Under the pieces are notes generated by a model. The model ran no database searches and had not been told where the DNA came from. It saw only the letters and a list, made by a program, of their open reading frames with translations. Shown piece by piece: positions 1 to 5,332 of a stretch of DNA of 5,332 bases. How positions within the stretch are numbered: the first letter of the stretch is position 1; every line of letters begins with the position of its first letter. The translations under genes were made by a program, and so were the position numbers. Source of the DNA: JBFHRB01 sp041591915 (lineage in GTDB: Bacteria; Actinomycetota; Nitriliruptoria; Nitriliruptorales; Nitriliruptoraceae); NCBI GenBank assembly GCA_041591915.1, contig JBFHRB010000230.1, positions 1 through 5,332 on the forward strand, read 5' to 3'.

Positions 1-50
1 CCGTCACCGACCCCAGCGGGCTCGTCGACACGGCCGTCGTGGTGCACAAC
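1..50 (+). other. C-terminal end of an upstream intein in nrdJ (partial)
   Basis: Reading in the nrdJ frame from base 3, the residues before SEYM are VTDPSGLVDTAVVVHN. Class II reductases have NPC directly before SEYM, and this stretch shows no similarity to that part of the enzyme. The ending LVDTAVVVHN matches an intein C-terminal block: hydrophobic residues, then penultimate His and terminal Asn, then a nucleophilic +1 residue (Ser, codon 51-53). It also aligns with the end of the complete intein in the same gene, FVANGIVNHN. Glycine of the usual NG is replaced by alanine. The inferred insertion point is between Cys and Ser of N-P-C-S-E. Only about 16 residues are visible, so the intein's size, any endonuclease domain, and whether it is continuous or split cannot be judged. 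Confidence 0.72.
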
Positions 51-3047
51 TCCGAGTACATGCACCTCGACAACTCGGCGTGCAACCTCGCCTCGCTCAA
101 CCTCATGACCTTCCTCGACGACGCGGGCCGGTTCGACGTCCTCGCCTACCGCCGCGCCGTCGAGATCGTCTTCCTCGCGCAGGACATCCTCGTCGACAAC
201 TCGTCGTACCCGACGGAGAGGATCGGCGCCAACGCTCGCGCCTACCGCCAGCTCGGCCTCGGCTACACCAACCTCGGTGGCCTCCTGATGTCGCTCGGCC
301 TCCCGTACGACTCCGAGGAGGGCCGTGCGCTCGCGAGTGCGGTGACCGCGGTGCTGACCGGCCACGCCTACCGGACCTCGGCCGTGATCGCCGCGGCCAT
401 GGGCCCCTTCGTCGGCTACGCGCCCAACGCCGAGGCCATGCAGCGCGTGATGCAACAGCATCGCGACGCGCTCGCGGACGTGGATGCCGCGCTCGTGCCC
501 GACGGGCTGTACGCGGCCGCCGTGGAGGACTGGGACCAGTCCCTGGGACTGGGTGCCCTGCACGGGTTCCGCAACGCGCAGGCCACGGTCGCCGCGCCCA
601 CCGGCACCATCTCGTTCCTCATGGACAGCGACACCACCGGTGTCGAGCCCGACCTCGGGCTCGTGAAGACCAAGAAGCTCGTCAGCGGCGGGTCGATCCA
701 GATCGTGAACCGGCTGGTGCCACGCGCGCTGCGCAGGCTCGGCTACGGCGACGAGCAGGTCTCGGCGATCACCGCGCACATCGAGGAGCACCACACGGTC
801 GTCGGGGCGCCCGGCCTGAAGGACGAGCACCTCCCGGTGTTCGCGACGGCCATGGGCGACAACACGATCTCGCCGATGGGGCACGTCACGATGATGGCCG
901 CGATCCAGCCGTGGCTCTCGGGTGCGATCTCGAAGTGCATCGTGGGCGAGTCGCTCGTGACGACCGAGGACGGTCTCGTTCGCATCGGGTCGCTGTACGG
1001 AGGCGAGGCTCCGGGCGAGTTCCGTGAGATGCGGATGCAGGTCGCGTCGAGGATCGGCTTCGAGAAGACGTCCGACTTCTTCTACGCAGGCCTACAACCC
1101 ACCATCGAGGTCCGACTCCGTTCGGGACACCGCATCGTCGGCACGCCGCAGCACCGCGTCCTCGTGGCGCAGGAAGGTGGTCCGGCCTGGCTGCGCCTCT
1201 CGGAACTCACGGGCCATGAGAGCATCGCGATACGCGTCGGCGCTGACCTGTGGGCGGCGGTGCCACCCGCGTTCGACGACTTCCGACCGTCGCCTGCGTA
1301 CGGCTCCCAGTTGCCGGTGGAGATCCCCGCCGAGATGACCGAGGACCTCGCGTTGTTCCTCGGCGCCTATGCGTCGGAGGGGCACACGACCCGTTCCAAC
1401 TGGTCGGTCATCATCACGAACGCGGACGAGGAAGTTCTCGCTCGGTTGCGGGACATCGCCCGCACCACCTTCGGCATCGATGCCAAGGTTCGGCGACAGC
1501 CCGGCAAGTGCCCCGGGCTCGTCCTGTCCTCCAAGACGCTCGTCGAGTTCCTCGAACACCTCGGCGCCGGGGAGCGGGCCTCGGCCAAGCGCATCCCGGA
1601 CGCCGTGCTGCGATCCCCGAGGGAGATGGTCGTCGCCTTCCTTCGTGGGCTGGCGCTTGATGCCTACGTGAAGACCCCGGGCAAGAGCCTCGCCTGGGCC
1701 ATCTGCCTCGACTCGCCCGAGCTGCTCGACGATCTTCAGGCGGTCCTGACGAATCTCGGGATCCGCAGTGGGCGAATCACCAAGTACAACCGCGAGTACG
1801 ACAAGTCGTTCGACGAGGTCTACGTCTCCGGTTGGGAGGCTCGCCGACTGCTGAAGATCGTCCCCTTCCTCGAAGGAGACAAGTCCGCGCGCGCGCAGCA
1901 GGCACTCACGGCCCTACCGTCGGAGAACGACCCCTGGGACGTCATCCCCGGTGTCGACGGGGCTTCGCTGTTCGCCTCCTTGCCACGCGAGGGCAAGGCG
2001 CTCGACGGTCGGCCGCTCCGGATCGTCTACGGGCATCTGCGGGACCCACGTACGAAGTCCGTCAGTCGCGCGACCGTCTGCCGCCTCGCGAGCGAGCCGG
2101 AGGTGCAGCTTCCGGACTGGCTGCAGGACCTCATCGACGGTGACCTGCACTTCTCGCCGATCGCGGATCTCGGGCCGGCTGGGATGCGCGAGGTCTTCGA
2201 TCTGTCCGTCCCGGGAAGCCACTCGTTCGTCGCGAACGGCATCGTCAACCACAATACGGTGAACGTTCCGGAAGAGACGACGGTCGAGGAGATCGAGGAG
2301 ATCTACGTCGAAGGCTGGCGGCGTGGGCTCAAGGCACTGGCCGTCTACCGGGACAACTGCAAGGTCGGCCAGCCGCTGTCGGTCACCAAGAAGGACTCCG
2401 GTGAGGTCCCGTCCGCTTCCGCGGAAGCGGACGCGGAGGACCACCCGCCGATGGTGCGCCGCAAGCTCCCAAAGCAGCGCCCGTCGCAGACGATCTCGTT
2501 CGCCATCGGCGATGCGAAGGGCTACGTGACGGCGGGGGAGTACCCGGGCGACGGGCTCGGCGAGATCTTCGTCAAGCTCGGCAAGCAGGGCTCGACCCTC
2601 AGCGGGATGATGGACGCGTTCGCCATCTCCGTCTCGCTCGGCCTGCAGTACGGGGTGCCGCTCGAGGCCTACGTCGAGAAGTTCATGAACATGCGCTTCG
2701 AGCCGGCGGGCCTCACCGACGACCCGGAGATCCGGTTCGCGACCTCGATCGTCGACTACCTGTCGCGGCGGCTCGCGATCGAGTACCTGCCGGCCGACCA
2801 CCGCCAGGCGCTCGGCATCTACACGCTCGCGGAGCGGTCGTCGATGCTCGACGAGGCCGAGGCGCCGACGCTGCCGACGCTCGAGGAGCCGGACGAGCCG
2901 CGCGCCTCCGCGCAACCGTCCGACGCGCAGGTGCCACTGCCGTTCAACGTCGACGCGCCGCTCTGCTACTCGTGTGGTGTGCAGATGAAGCGCGCGGGCA
3001 GTTGCCACGTCTGTGAGCAGTGCGGGAGCACCAGCGGCTGCTCGTGA
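1..3047 (+). CDS. nrdJ: Class II (B12-dependent) ribonucleoside-diphosphate reductase, intein-containing, 5' partial
   Basis: This enzyme reduces ribonucleotides to deoxyribonucleotides in the cytoplasm, using adenosylcobalamin to make a thiyl radical. It needs no oxygen and no separate radical subunit. The frame is open from base 3 and continues off the left edge, so the GTG at 39 is not the start. Residues here are numbered from that GTG. The host protein (exteins) is S5-K299 plus T740-S1002. Visible family marks are SEYMHLDNSACNLASLNL (E6 is the likely catalytic glutamate; C15 sits 11 residues after the expected radical cysteine, where the reducible cysteine lies), the phosphate-loop motif PTGTIS at 187-192, SKTVNVPEE rejoined across the intein, a TSCPD-like domain at about 813-913 (KQGSTLSGMMDAF, LQYGVPL, NMRFEPAG), and a tail with cysteines 976, 979, 989, 992, 995 and 1001. 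Those tail cysteines probably shuttle electrons from thioredoxin. The linker at about 785-812 is variable and acidic. Family assignment is secure; activity requires protein splicing. Confidence 0.96.
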   Translation, partial: VTDPSGLVDTAVVVHNSEYMHLDNSACNLASLNLMTFLDDAGRFDVLAYRRAVEIVFLAQDILVDNSSYPTERIGANARAYRQLGLGYTNLGGLLMSLGLPYDSEEGRALASAVTAVLTGHAYRTSAVIAAAMGPFVGYAPNAEAMQRVMQQHRDALADVDAALVPDGLYAAAVEDWDQSLGLGALHGFRNAQATVAAPTGTISFLMDSDTTGVEPDLGLVKTKKLVSGGSIQIVNRLVPRALRRLGYGDEQVSAITAHIEEHHTVVGAPGLKDEHLPVFATAMGDNTISPMGHVTMMAAIQPWLSGAISKCIVGESLVTTEDGLVRIGSLYGGEAPGEFREMRMQVASRIGFEKTSDFFYAGLQPTIEVRLRSGHRIVGTPQHRVLVAQEGGPAWLRLSELTGHESIAIRVGADLWAAVPPAFDDFRPSPAYGSQLPVEIPAEMTEDLALFLGAYASEGHTTRSNWSVIITNADEEVLARLRDIARTTFGIDAKVRRQPGKCPGLVLSSKTLVEFLEHLGAGERASAKRIPDAVLRSPREMVVAFLRGLALDAYVKTPGKSLAWAICLDSPELLDDLQAVLTNLGIRSGRITKYNREYDKSFDEVYVSGWEARRLLKIVPFLEGDKSARAQQALTALPSENDPWDVIPGVDGASLFASLPREGKALDGRPLRIVYGHLRDPRTKSVSRATVCRLASEPEVQLPDWLQDLIDGDLHFSPIADLGPAGMREVFDLSVPGSHSFVANGIVNHNTVNVPEETTVEEIEEIYVEGWRRGLKALAVYRDNCKVGQPLSVTKKDSGEVPSASAEADAEDHPPMVRRKLPKQRPSQTISFAIGDAKGYVTAGEYPGDGLGEIFVKLGKQGSTLSGMMDAFAISVSLGLQYGVPLEAYVEKFMNMRFEPAGLTDDPEIRFATSIVDYLSRRLAIEYLPADHRQALGIYTLAERSSMLDEAEAPTLPTLEEPDEPRASAQPSDAQVPLPFNVDAPLCYSCGVQMKRAGSCHVCEQCGSTSGCS
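936..2255 (+). mobile_element. Complete 440-aa LAGLIDADG-type intein within nrdJ
   Basis: This in-frame protein intron should excise itself from the NrdJ precursor and join K299 to T740. Splicing block A is CIVGESLVTTEDG at 300-312, with Cys1 as nucleophile. Block B is GTPQHRVLV at 368-376, with the TxxH histidine H372. Block F is VFDLSVPGSHSFVANG at 719-734. Block G is IVNHN at 735-739, with penultimate His738, terminal Asn739 and +1 Thr740. Removing these residues restores GAISK-TVNVPEETTVEEI, the uninterrupted sequence of class II reductases, which fixes both borders exactly. The length of 440 residues is normal for an intein carrying a homing endonuclease. All splicing residues are present, so it is predicted to splice. 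An ATA isoleucine codon at 1230-1232, rare in such GC-rich genes, fits a foreign origin but is weak evidence. Confidence 0.95.
1347..1868 (+). other. LAGLIDADG (DOD) homing endonuclease region of the intein
   Basis: Between splicing blocks B and F lies a two-motif LAGLIDADG region. Such domains cut an intein-less copy of the gene so that repair copies the intein in. Motif 1 is LFLGAYASEG at residues 439-448, where Glu447 takes the catalytic acid position. Motif 2 is FLRGLALDAY at 534-543. It keeps the helix signature FLRGL, but alanine (A542) and tyrosine stand where the usual acid-glycine pair would be, with Asp541 one position early. Domain borders are approximate. The second active-site acid is therefore uncertain, and cleavage activity may be weakened or lost while splicing is retained. 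The roughly 100 residues between this region and block F show no domain I recognise. Confidence 0.8.
2410..2433. repeat. 24-bp perfect palindrome inside nrdJ linker
   Basis: The left arm CGTCCGCTTCCG is followed immediately by its exact reverse complement CGGAAGCGGACG, with no spacer. It encodes the variable linker PSASAEADA, between the reductase core and the TSCPD-like domain. It could form a cruciform or RNA hairpin, or bind a dimeric protein. It could also be chance in an Ala/Ser/Glu-rich stretch with GC-rich codons. No function is assigned. Confidence 0.9.
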
Positions 3048-3058
3048 TGATGTGATCC

Positions 3059-3062
3059 AGGA
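3059..3062 (+). promoter_or_regulatory. Ribosome binding site for the YdeI-family gene
   Basis: AGGA lies 6 bases before the ATG at 3069. It supports that ATG as the start. It lies within the 21-base gap after the nrdJ stop, in which I see no terminator or promoter. Confidence 0.55.
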
Positions 3063-3068
3063 CGTCGG

Positions 3069-3686
3069 ATGAGCGCCCTCCCGCCGAGCGCCTCGGGTCA
3101 TCCGGCGACGTGGAAGTTCGGCTACGAGATCTTCCACGCGGAGACCGTTGAGGACCTCCGCGCATGGCTGGCCGCGAAGCACGCGGACTCGCCGGGAATG
3201 TGGTTCGCCTCATGGCGGAAGAAGACCGGCCGCCCAGCAGTGTCCTGGGACCACCTGGTCGACGAACTGCTGTGCTGGGGTTGGATCGACTCCACCGTCA
3301 ACCGCCTCGACGAGGAGCGCCGCCTCCAGCTCTGCACGCCGCGGAAGCCGAAGTCCACGTGGTCTCGGATCAACCGCGACCGGATCGAAGGCCTGGCCGC
3401 CGCCGGCCGGATGCAGCCTGCTGGCTGGCGTGCCGTCGATGTCGCGAAGGAGAACGGGTCGTGGACGATCCTCGAACCGGTCGAGGCTCTCGTCGTCCCC
3501 GATGACCTCCGAGCGGCGCTCGACGCGATCCCGGCGGCCGCGACCTTCTTCGACGAGTTGCCGCCGAGTGCGAAGAAGCTGATGCTCTGGCAGGTCTACT
3601 CGGCGGTGCGGCCGCAGACTCGTGCCAAGCGGATCGCGCAGATCGTCGACGACGCAGCGACGGGCCGGCGCGCCTTCAGCGACTGA
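3069..3686 (+). CDS. YdeI/OmpD-associated family protein
   Basis: This 205-residue soluble protein belongs to the YdeI/OmpD-associated (OmdA) family, which is widespread in soil bacteria. Family marks are the N-terminal SPGMWFASWRKKTGRP (41-56), the core DELLCWGWIDSTVNRLDEER (65-84), the basic stretch TPRKPKSTWSRINRDRIEGL (90-109), GRMQPAGWRAVDVAK (113-127), and the C-terminal DELPPSAKKLMLWQV followed by RPQTRAKRIAQIV. Length and start are normal. In enterobacteria YdeI is linked to resistance to cationic antimicrobial peptides and to the porin OmpD. A Gram-positive host has no OmpD, so the role here is unknown. No signal peptide or membrane segment is seen. It starts 21 bases after the nrdJ stop and is probably co-transcribed, though the function need not be related. 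Confidence 0.9.
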   Translation: MSALPPSASGHPATWKFGYEIFHAETVEDLRAWLAAKHADSPGMWFASWRKKTGRPAVSWDHLVDELLCWGWIDSTVNRLDEERRLQLCTPRKPKSTWSRINRDRIEGLAAAGRMQPAGWRAVDVAKENGSWTILEPVEALVVPDDLRAALDAIPAAATFFDELPPSAKKLMLWQVYSAVRPQTRAKRIAQIVDDAATGRRAFSD

Positions 3687-3769
3687 CGGCCAGGGCTGGA
3701 TCACGCGTCAGGACCGCTGACCGCGGACGGAGCTCCGGGCAGCCCCTGCCGGCTCATCGCGAGGATCCT

Positions 3770-3787
3770 GCGTTCGCCGGCGAGCGC
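3770..3787. terminator. Weak hairpin in convergent intergenic gap
   Basis: GCGTTCG (3770-3776) pairs with CGAGCGC (3781-3787) around a CCGG loop, with one G-T wobble. It lies in the 177-base gap between the convergent YdeI-family and tetR genes, where a bidirectional terminator would be expected. There is no T-tract on either strand, so function is uncertain. I see no other feature in the gap. Confidence 0.25.
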
Positions 3788-3863
3788 GATCACGAGGATG
3801 ATCGAGCCGGCCACGCTGTCGCGGGGTGGGCGGGGCGCTCGACAGGGCGGGCCTGGCGTCTGT

Positions 3864-4520
3864 TCAGGTCGGCCCGGTGTCGCCACGCGGGAGGATCCCG
3901 TGCAGGAGGATGTCGGTGAGTCCGTCGGCGAAGGCCTCGCGCTGCTCGGCGTCGTCGAGGTCGATGCCGAGCATGATGCGTAGCGCTTCGTGTGCGGATG
4001 CCAGCAGCGGCAGGCCGATGCCGATCAGGGCTCGCAACGCAGCCGGATCGACGCTGCGCAGACGGCCCGACGCCGCGGCGTGCATCGCGCCCCCCCGCGA
4101 CGACTGGAACGGTTCGAGGGCAGCGGCCAGGTAGGCCAGGCGTTCACGGCCGCCTTCGCTGGCGTCCAGCAGCACGGTGCCGGGCAGGCCCGGCCGTGAC
4201 GCGGCCGCCCGGATGCGTGCTCCGAGGATCGCCCCGACACGTGCATCGACCGGAGCGCTCTCGTCGCGGGTCTCCCGGAGTTCGGAGAGCTCCGGCACGA
4301 GCACTTCGTCGACGATCGCGCGCCACAGGTCGTCTTTGGTGGGGAAGTGGTGCTGGACCGTGCCGTGGGTCACGCCAACCTCCTTGGCGAGGCCGCGCAC
4401 GGACGTGCCGTCGAAGCCGTTCACCGCGATGAGTTGCATGGCCGCGGCGAGGAGGTCCTCGCGGCTGACGACCGGTCCGTCCTTGCCGCTCGGCCTGCCC
4501 TGCCCTCGCCGACTGTCCAT
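3864..4520 (-). CDS. TetR family transcriptional regulator
   Basis: This is a 218-residue DNA-binding regulator of TetR type, which usually acts as a dimeric repressor released by a small ligand. The N-terminal DNA-binding domain spans about residues 20-68: SREDLLAAAMQLIAVNGFDG, then the helix-turn-helix SVRGLAKEVGVTHGTVQHHF (40-59), then the family signature PTKDDLWRAIV. The rest (about 75-218) is a helical, poorly conserved ligand and dimer domain with no residue pattern that tells the ligand. The basic N-terminal extension (RRGQGRPSGKDG) is common in the family. The start is supported by GGAAG four bases upstream (4525-4529 on the plus strand). It is divergent from the membrane protein gene at 4698, which is the most likely target together with itself. 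Length is normal and no defect is visible. Confidence 0.93.
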   Translation of the reverse strand: MDSRRGQGRPSGKDGPVVSREDLLAAAMQLIAVNGFDGTSVRGLAKEVGVTHGTVQHHFPTKDDLWRAIVDEVLVPELSELRETRDESAPVDARVGAILGARIRAAASRPGLPGTVLLDASEGGRERLAYLAAALEPFQSSRGGAMHAAASGRLRSVDPAALRALIGIGLPLLASAHEALRIMLGIDLDDAEQREAFADGLTDILLHGILPRGDTGPT

Positions 4521-4548
4521 CTCGCTTCCGATCGCACGCCCGCAGCCA

Positions 4549-4594
4549 TGTCGGTTGACATATTAGTGCACACGGAATTATCTTACGACTGACA
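4549..4594. promoter_or_regulatory. Spaced inverted repeat, possible TetR operator
   Basis: TGTCGGTTG (4549-4557) and CGACTGACA (4586-4594; reverse complement TGTCAGTCG) match at 7 of 9 positions as an inverted repeat with a 28-base spacer. The left arm overlaps the -35 box and the right arm begins two bases after the -10 box of the rightward promoter. A protein bound there would block transcription. The left arm is also part of a smaller dyad, TGTC-GGTT-GACA (4549-4560). The spacing is long for one TetR dimer, so two dimers or chance are both possible. Confidence 0.4.
4555..4584 (+). promoter_or_regulatory. Sigma70-type promoter for the membrane protein gene
   Basis: A perfect -35 box TTGACA (4555-4560) is followed after 18 bases by TATCTT (4579-4584), which fits the actinobacterial TAnnnT pattern. 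It lies in the only clearly AT-rich stretch of the window. Transcription would start near 4591, giving a leader of about 105 bases before the ATG at 4698. That leader contains no structure I can support. On the minus strand TAATAT (4565-4560) could be the tetR -10 box, but no good -35 box accompanies it. Confidence 0.6.
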
Positions 4595-4697
4595 CAAAAA
4601 TGGAGCGGCCGGTTGTCGCGCTGTCCTCGGCGCGCCGTCGACCGTCGCCCACCTCCCCATCAACGCGGCCACCACGGCCGGAAGTGCAGGCAGCTCG

Positions 4698-5150
4698 ATG
4701 CGCGACCTCCGATTCCTCCTCGCCGACCCCGACGACGGCTACCAGGGGACCAAGGGTTCCTTCTGGTTCCTGGTCGCCATGACGGTGCTGTCCACCGGCC
4801 GGAGCCTCGCCCACATGTTCCTCGAGGACGGCGGCGCGAACAGCATCGCCGGCATCGAGCTGGAGGGGGACGGCGGAGTCAACCTCGTCCACTTCTTCGG
4901 TCAGTGGGGGCTGGAGCAGCTCCTGCTCGCCATCGTCGCCTGGGTGATCATCGCCCGGTACCGCTTCCTGGTGCCCTTCGCGCTGCTGCTCCAACTCACC
5001 GACTGGGTGATGCGCCCGGTCATGGGCTGGTTGAACCCCTTGGTCCTGGAGGGAACCGCGCCCGGCCAGATCGGCAGCGTCATCTTCCCGCCGATGTTCG
5101 CCGTCGCGCTCTGGTTCGCCCTTCCGCGACGCACTTCGCCGTCAACCTGA
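4698..5150 (+). CDS. Unnamed multi-pass membrane protein, about four TM segments
   Basis: This is a 150-residue hydrophobic protein. Segments likely to cross the membrane are about 21-41 (starting SFWFLVAMTVL), 63-85 (LEQLLLAIVAWVII), 89-111 (FLVPFALLLQLTDWVM) and 125-142 (IGSVIFPPMFAVALWFALP). Between the first two is a polar loop, DGGANSIAGIELEGDGGVN. Motifs that look conserved rather than random are GGANSIAGI, FFGQWGLEQLL, RYRFLVPFA and GTAPGQIGS. I have the impression of an uncharacterised family sharing these, but cannot name it. There is no cleavable signal peptide and no catalytic motif. The start is the first ATG, with only a weak ribosome site (CAGG/AGGCAG) before it. The gene follows the promoter at 4555-4584 and is divergent from tetR, which suggests TetR control. 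Confidence 0.82.
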   Translation: MRDLRFLLADPDDGYQGTKGSFWFLVAMTVLSTGRSLAHMFLEDGGANSIAGIELEGDGGVNLVHFFGQWGLEQLLLAIVAWVIIARYRFLVPFALLLQLTDWVMRPVMGWLNPLVLEGTAPGQIGSVIFPPMFAVALWFALPRRTSPST

Positions 5151-5198
5151 GCGGAGAAGCGTCCCGTGCAACACGTCGACCACCTCGTCCTGTCGCCC

Positions 5199-5228
5199 CC
5201 GGGGCACCGGTTGACGGCTGTGCCCCGG
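5199..5228. repeat. 9-bp perfect inverted repeat before the SnoaL-like gene
   Basis: CCGGGGCAC (5199-5207) and GTGCCCCGG (5220-5228) are exact reverse complements around a 12-base loop. In RNA this would be a very stable hairpin. It lies 48 bases after the membrane protein stop and ends two bases before the ribosome site of the next gene. No T-tract follows, so a classical terminator is unlikely. An attenuating or translation-controlling hairpin, an mRNA stabiliser, or a protein-binding site are alternatives. Confidence 0.6.
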
Positions 5229-5230
5229 TC

Positions 5231-5238
5231 GAGAGAGG
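5231..5238 (+). promoter_or_regulatory. Ribosome binding site for the SnoaL-like gene
   Basis: GAGAGAGG lies seven bases before the ATG at 5246. It supports that start over the overlapping GTG frame beginning at 5166. Confidence 0.65.
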
Positions 5239-5245
5239 CTGCAGC

Positions 5246-5332
5246 ATGGGAACCGACGCGGCGACCGACGTGGTGGAGCGGCTGGTCGAGGCCTTCCACG
5301 CGCGAGACCGCGAGGCCTTCGACGCGTGCTAC
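5246..5332 (+). CDS. SnoaL-like / NTF2-fold domain protein, 3' partial
   Basis: Twenty-nine codons are visible before the window ends. The pattern VVERLVEAFHARDREAFDACY is the typical first helix of the SnoaL-like (nuclear transport factor 2 fold) superfamily, where 'hxxhhxAhxxxDxxAhxxxY' precedes the first strand. Members are small cone-shaped proteins, including polyketide cyclases, epoxide hydrolases, isomerases and many of unknown function. No catalytic residues are in view, so the reaction cannot be inferred. A good ribosome site precedes the ATG. The gene is on the same strand as the membrane protein gene, 95 bases downstream, with a hairpin between, so it may be partly co-transcribed. 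Confidence 0.75.
   Translation, partial: MGTDAATDVVERLVEAFHARDREAFDACY

Noticed and set aside
39..41. GTG at 39 as the start of nrdJ
   Set aside because: The frame is open to the left edge, and the codons around 39 read as the end of an intein, so the true start is outside the window.
1914..3182. Long open frame of 422 codons on the minus strand
   Set aside because: It lies antisense to clear nrdJ coding sequence. Its product is an Arg/Asp/Leu-rich string with no domain, typical of open antisense frames in GC-rich genes.
3725..3745. Short stem GGCAG/CTGCC in the convergent gap as a terminator
   Set aside because: Only five base pairs with a three-base loop and no T-tract, so too weak to call.
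3701..3886. 61-codon minus-strand frame downstream of tetR, with a short hydrophobic stretch (SIILVIALAGERRILAM)
   Set aside because: It overlaps the tetR end. Its first third is Pro/Arg-rich like random GC-rich sequence, it has no ribosome site that I can see, and it matches no family I know. It could be a remnant of a membrane protein gene, but that cannot be supported.
4578..4994. 138-codon minus-strand frame under the membrane protein gene
   Set aside because: It is antisense to the membrane protein, low-complexity and charged, and crosses the likely promoter region; a shadow frame.
5166..5332. GTG-started open frame overlapping the SnoaL-like start (begins VQHVDHLVL)
   Set aside because: After about 20 codons it turns into a Trp/Arg/Thr-rich string. 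The overlapping frame at 5246 has a ribosome site and a recognisable family pattern.

Overview
The window looks like chromosomal DNA from a high-GC Gram-positive bacterium (Actinomycetota). Third codon positions are strongly G/C, and the class II ribonucleotide reductase is of the actinobacterial type, with the SEYMHLDNSACNLASLNL core and a C-terminal tail rich in CxxC motifs. I cannot name the genus from sequence alone.

Left part (1-3686, + strand). The window opens inside nrdJ, the adenosylcobalamin-dependent (class II) ribonucleotide reductase, whose 5' end lies outside. The reading frame is interrupted by inteins at two sites. The first 50 bases encode what looks like the last residues of an upstream intein, ending VVVHN and followed by SEYM. 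In the host family that position reads NPC-SEYM, so this intein would split the active-site N-P-C-S-E loop directly after the radical cysteine. A second, complete 440-residue intein with a LAGLIDADG endonuclease region occupies 936-2255, between ...GAISK and TVNVPEE.... After a 21-base gap without a terminator comes a YdeI/OmpD-associated family gene (3069-3686), probably on the same transcript.

Middle (3687-4697). A 177-base convergent gap contains one modest hairpin. It is followed by a TetR-family repressor on the minus strand (3864-4520). The repressor is transcribed divergently from the next gene, across a 177-base spacer that is locally AT-rich. That spacer holds a good sigma70-type promoter for the + strand (TTGACA-N18-TATCTT), bracketed by an imperfect inverted repeat. 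This is a plausible operator through which the TetR protein controls both itself and the rightward genes.

Right part (4698-5332, + strand). A 150-residue membrane protein of unnamed family, with about four hydrophobic segments, is followed by a strong 9-bp hairpin. The start of a SnoaL/NTF2-like small-fold protein follows and runs off the window. Membrane protein, TetR and SnoaL-like protein form a plausible small regulated locus of unknown substrate.

The most notable features are the twice-interrupted nrdJ, the second LAGLIDADG motif of the complete intein, which lacks its usual acid-glycine end, a 24-bp perfect palindrome in the nrdJ linker, and the operator-like dyad between tetR and the membrane protein gene.
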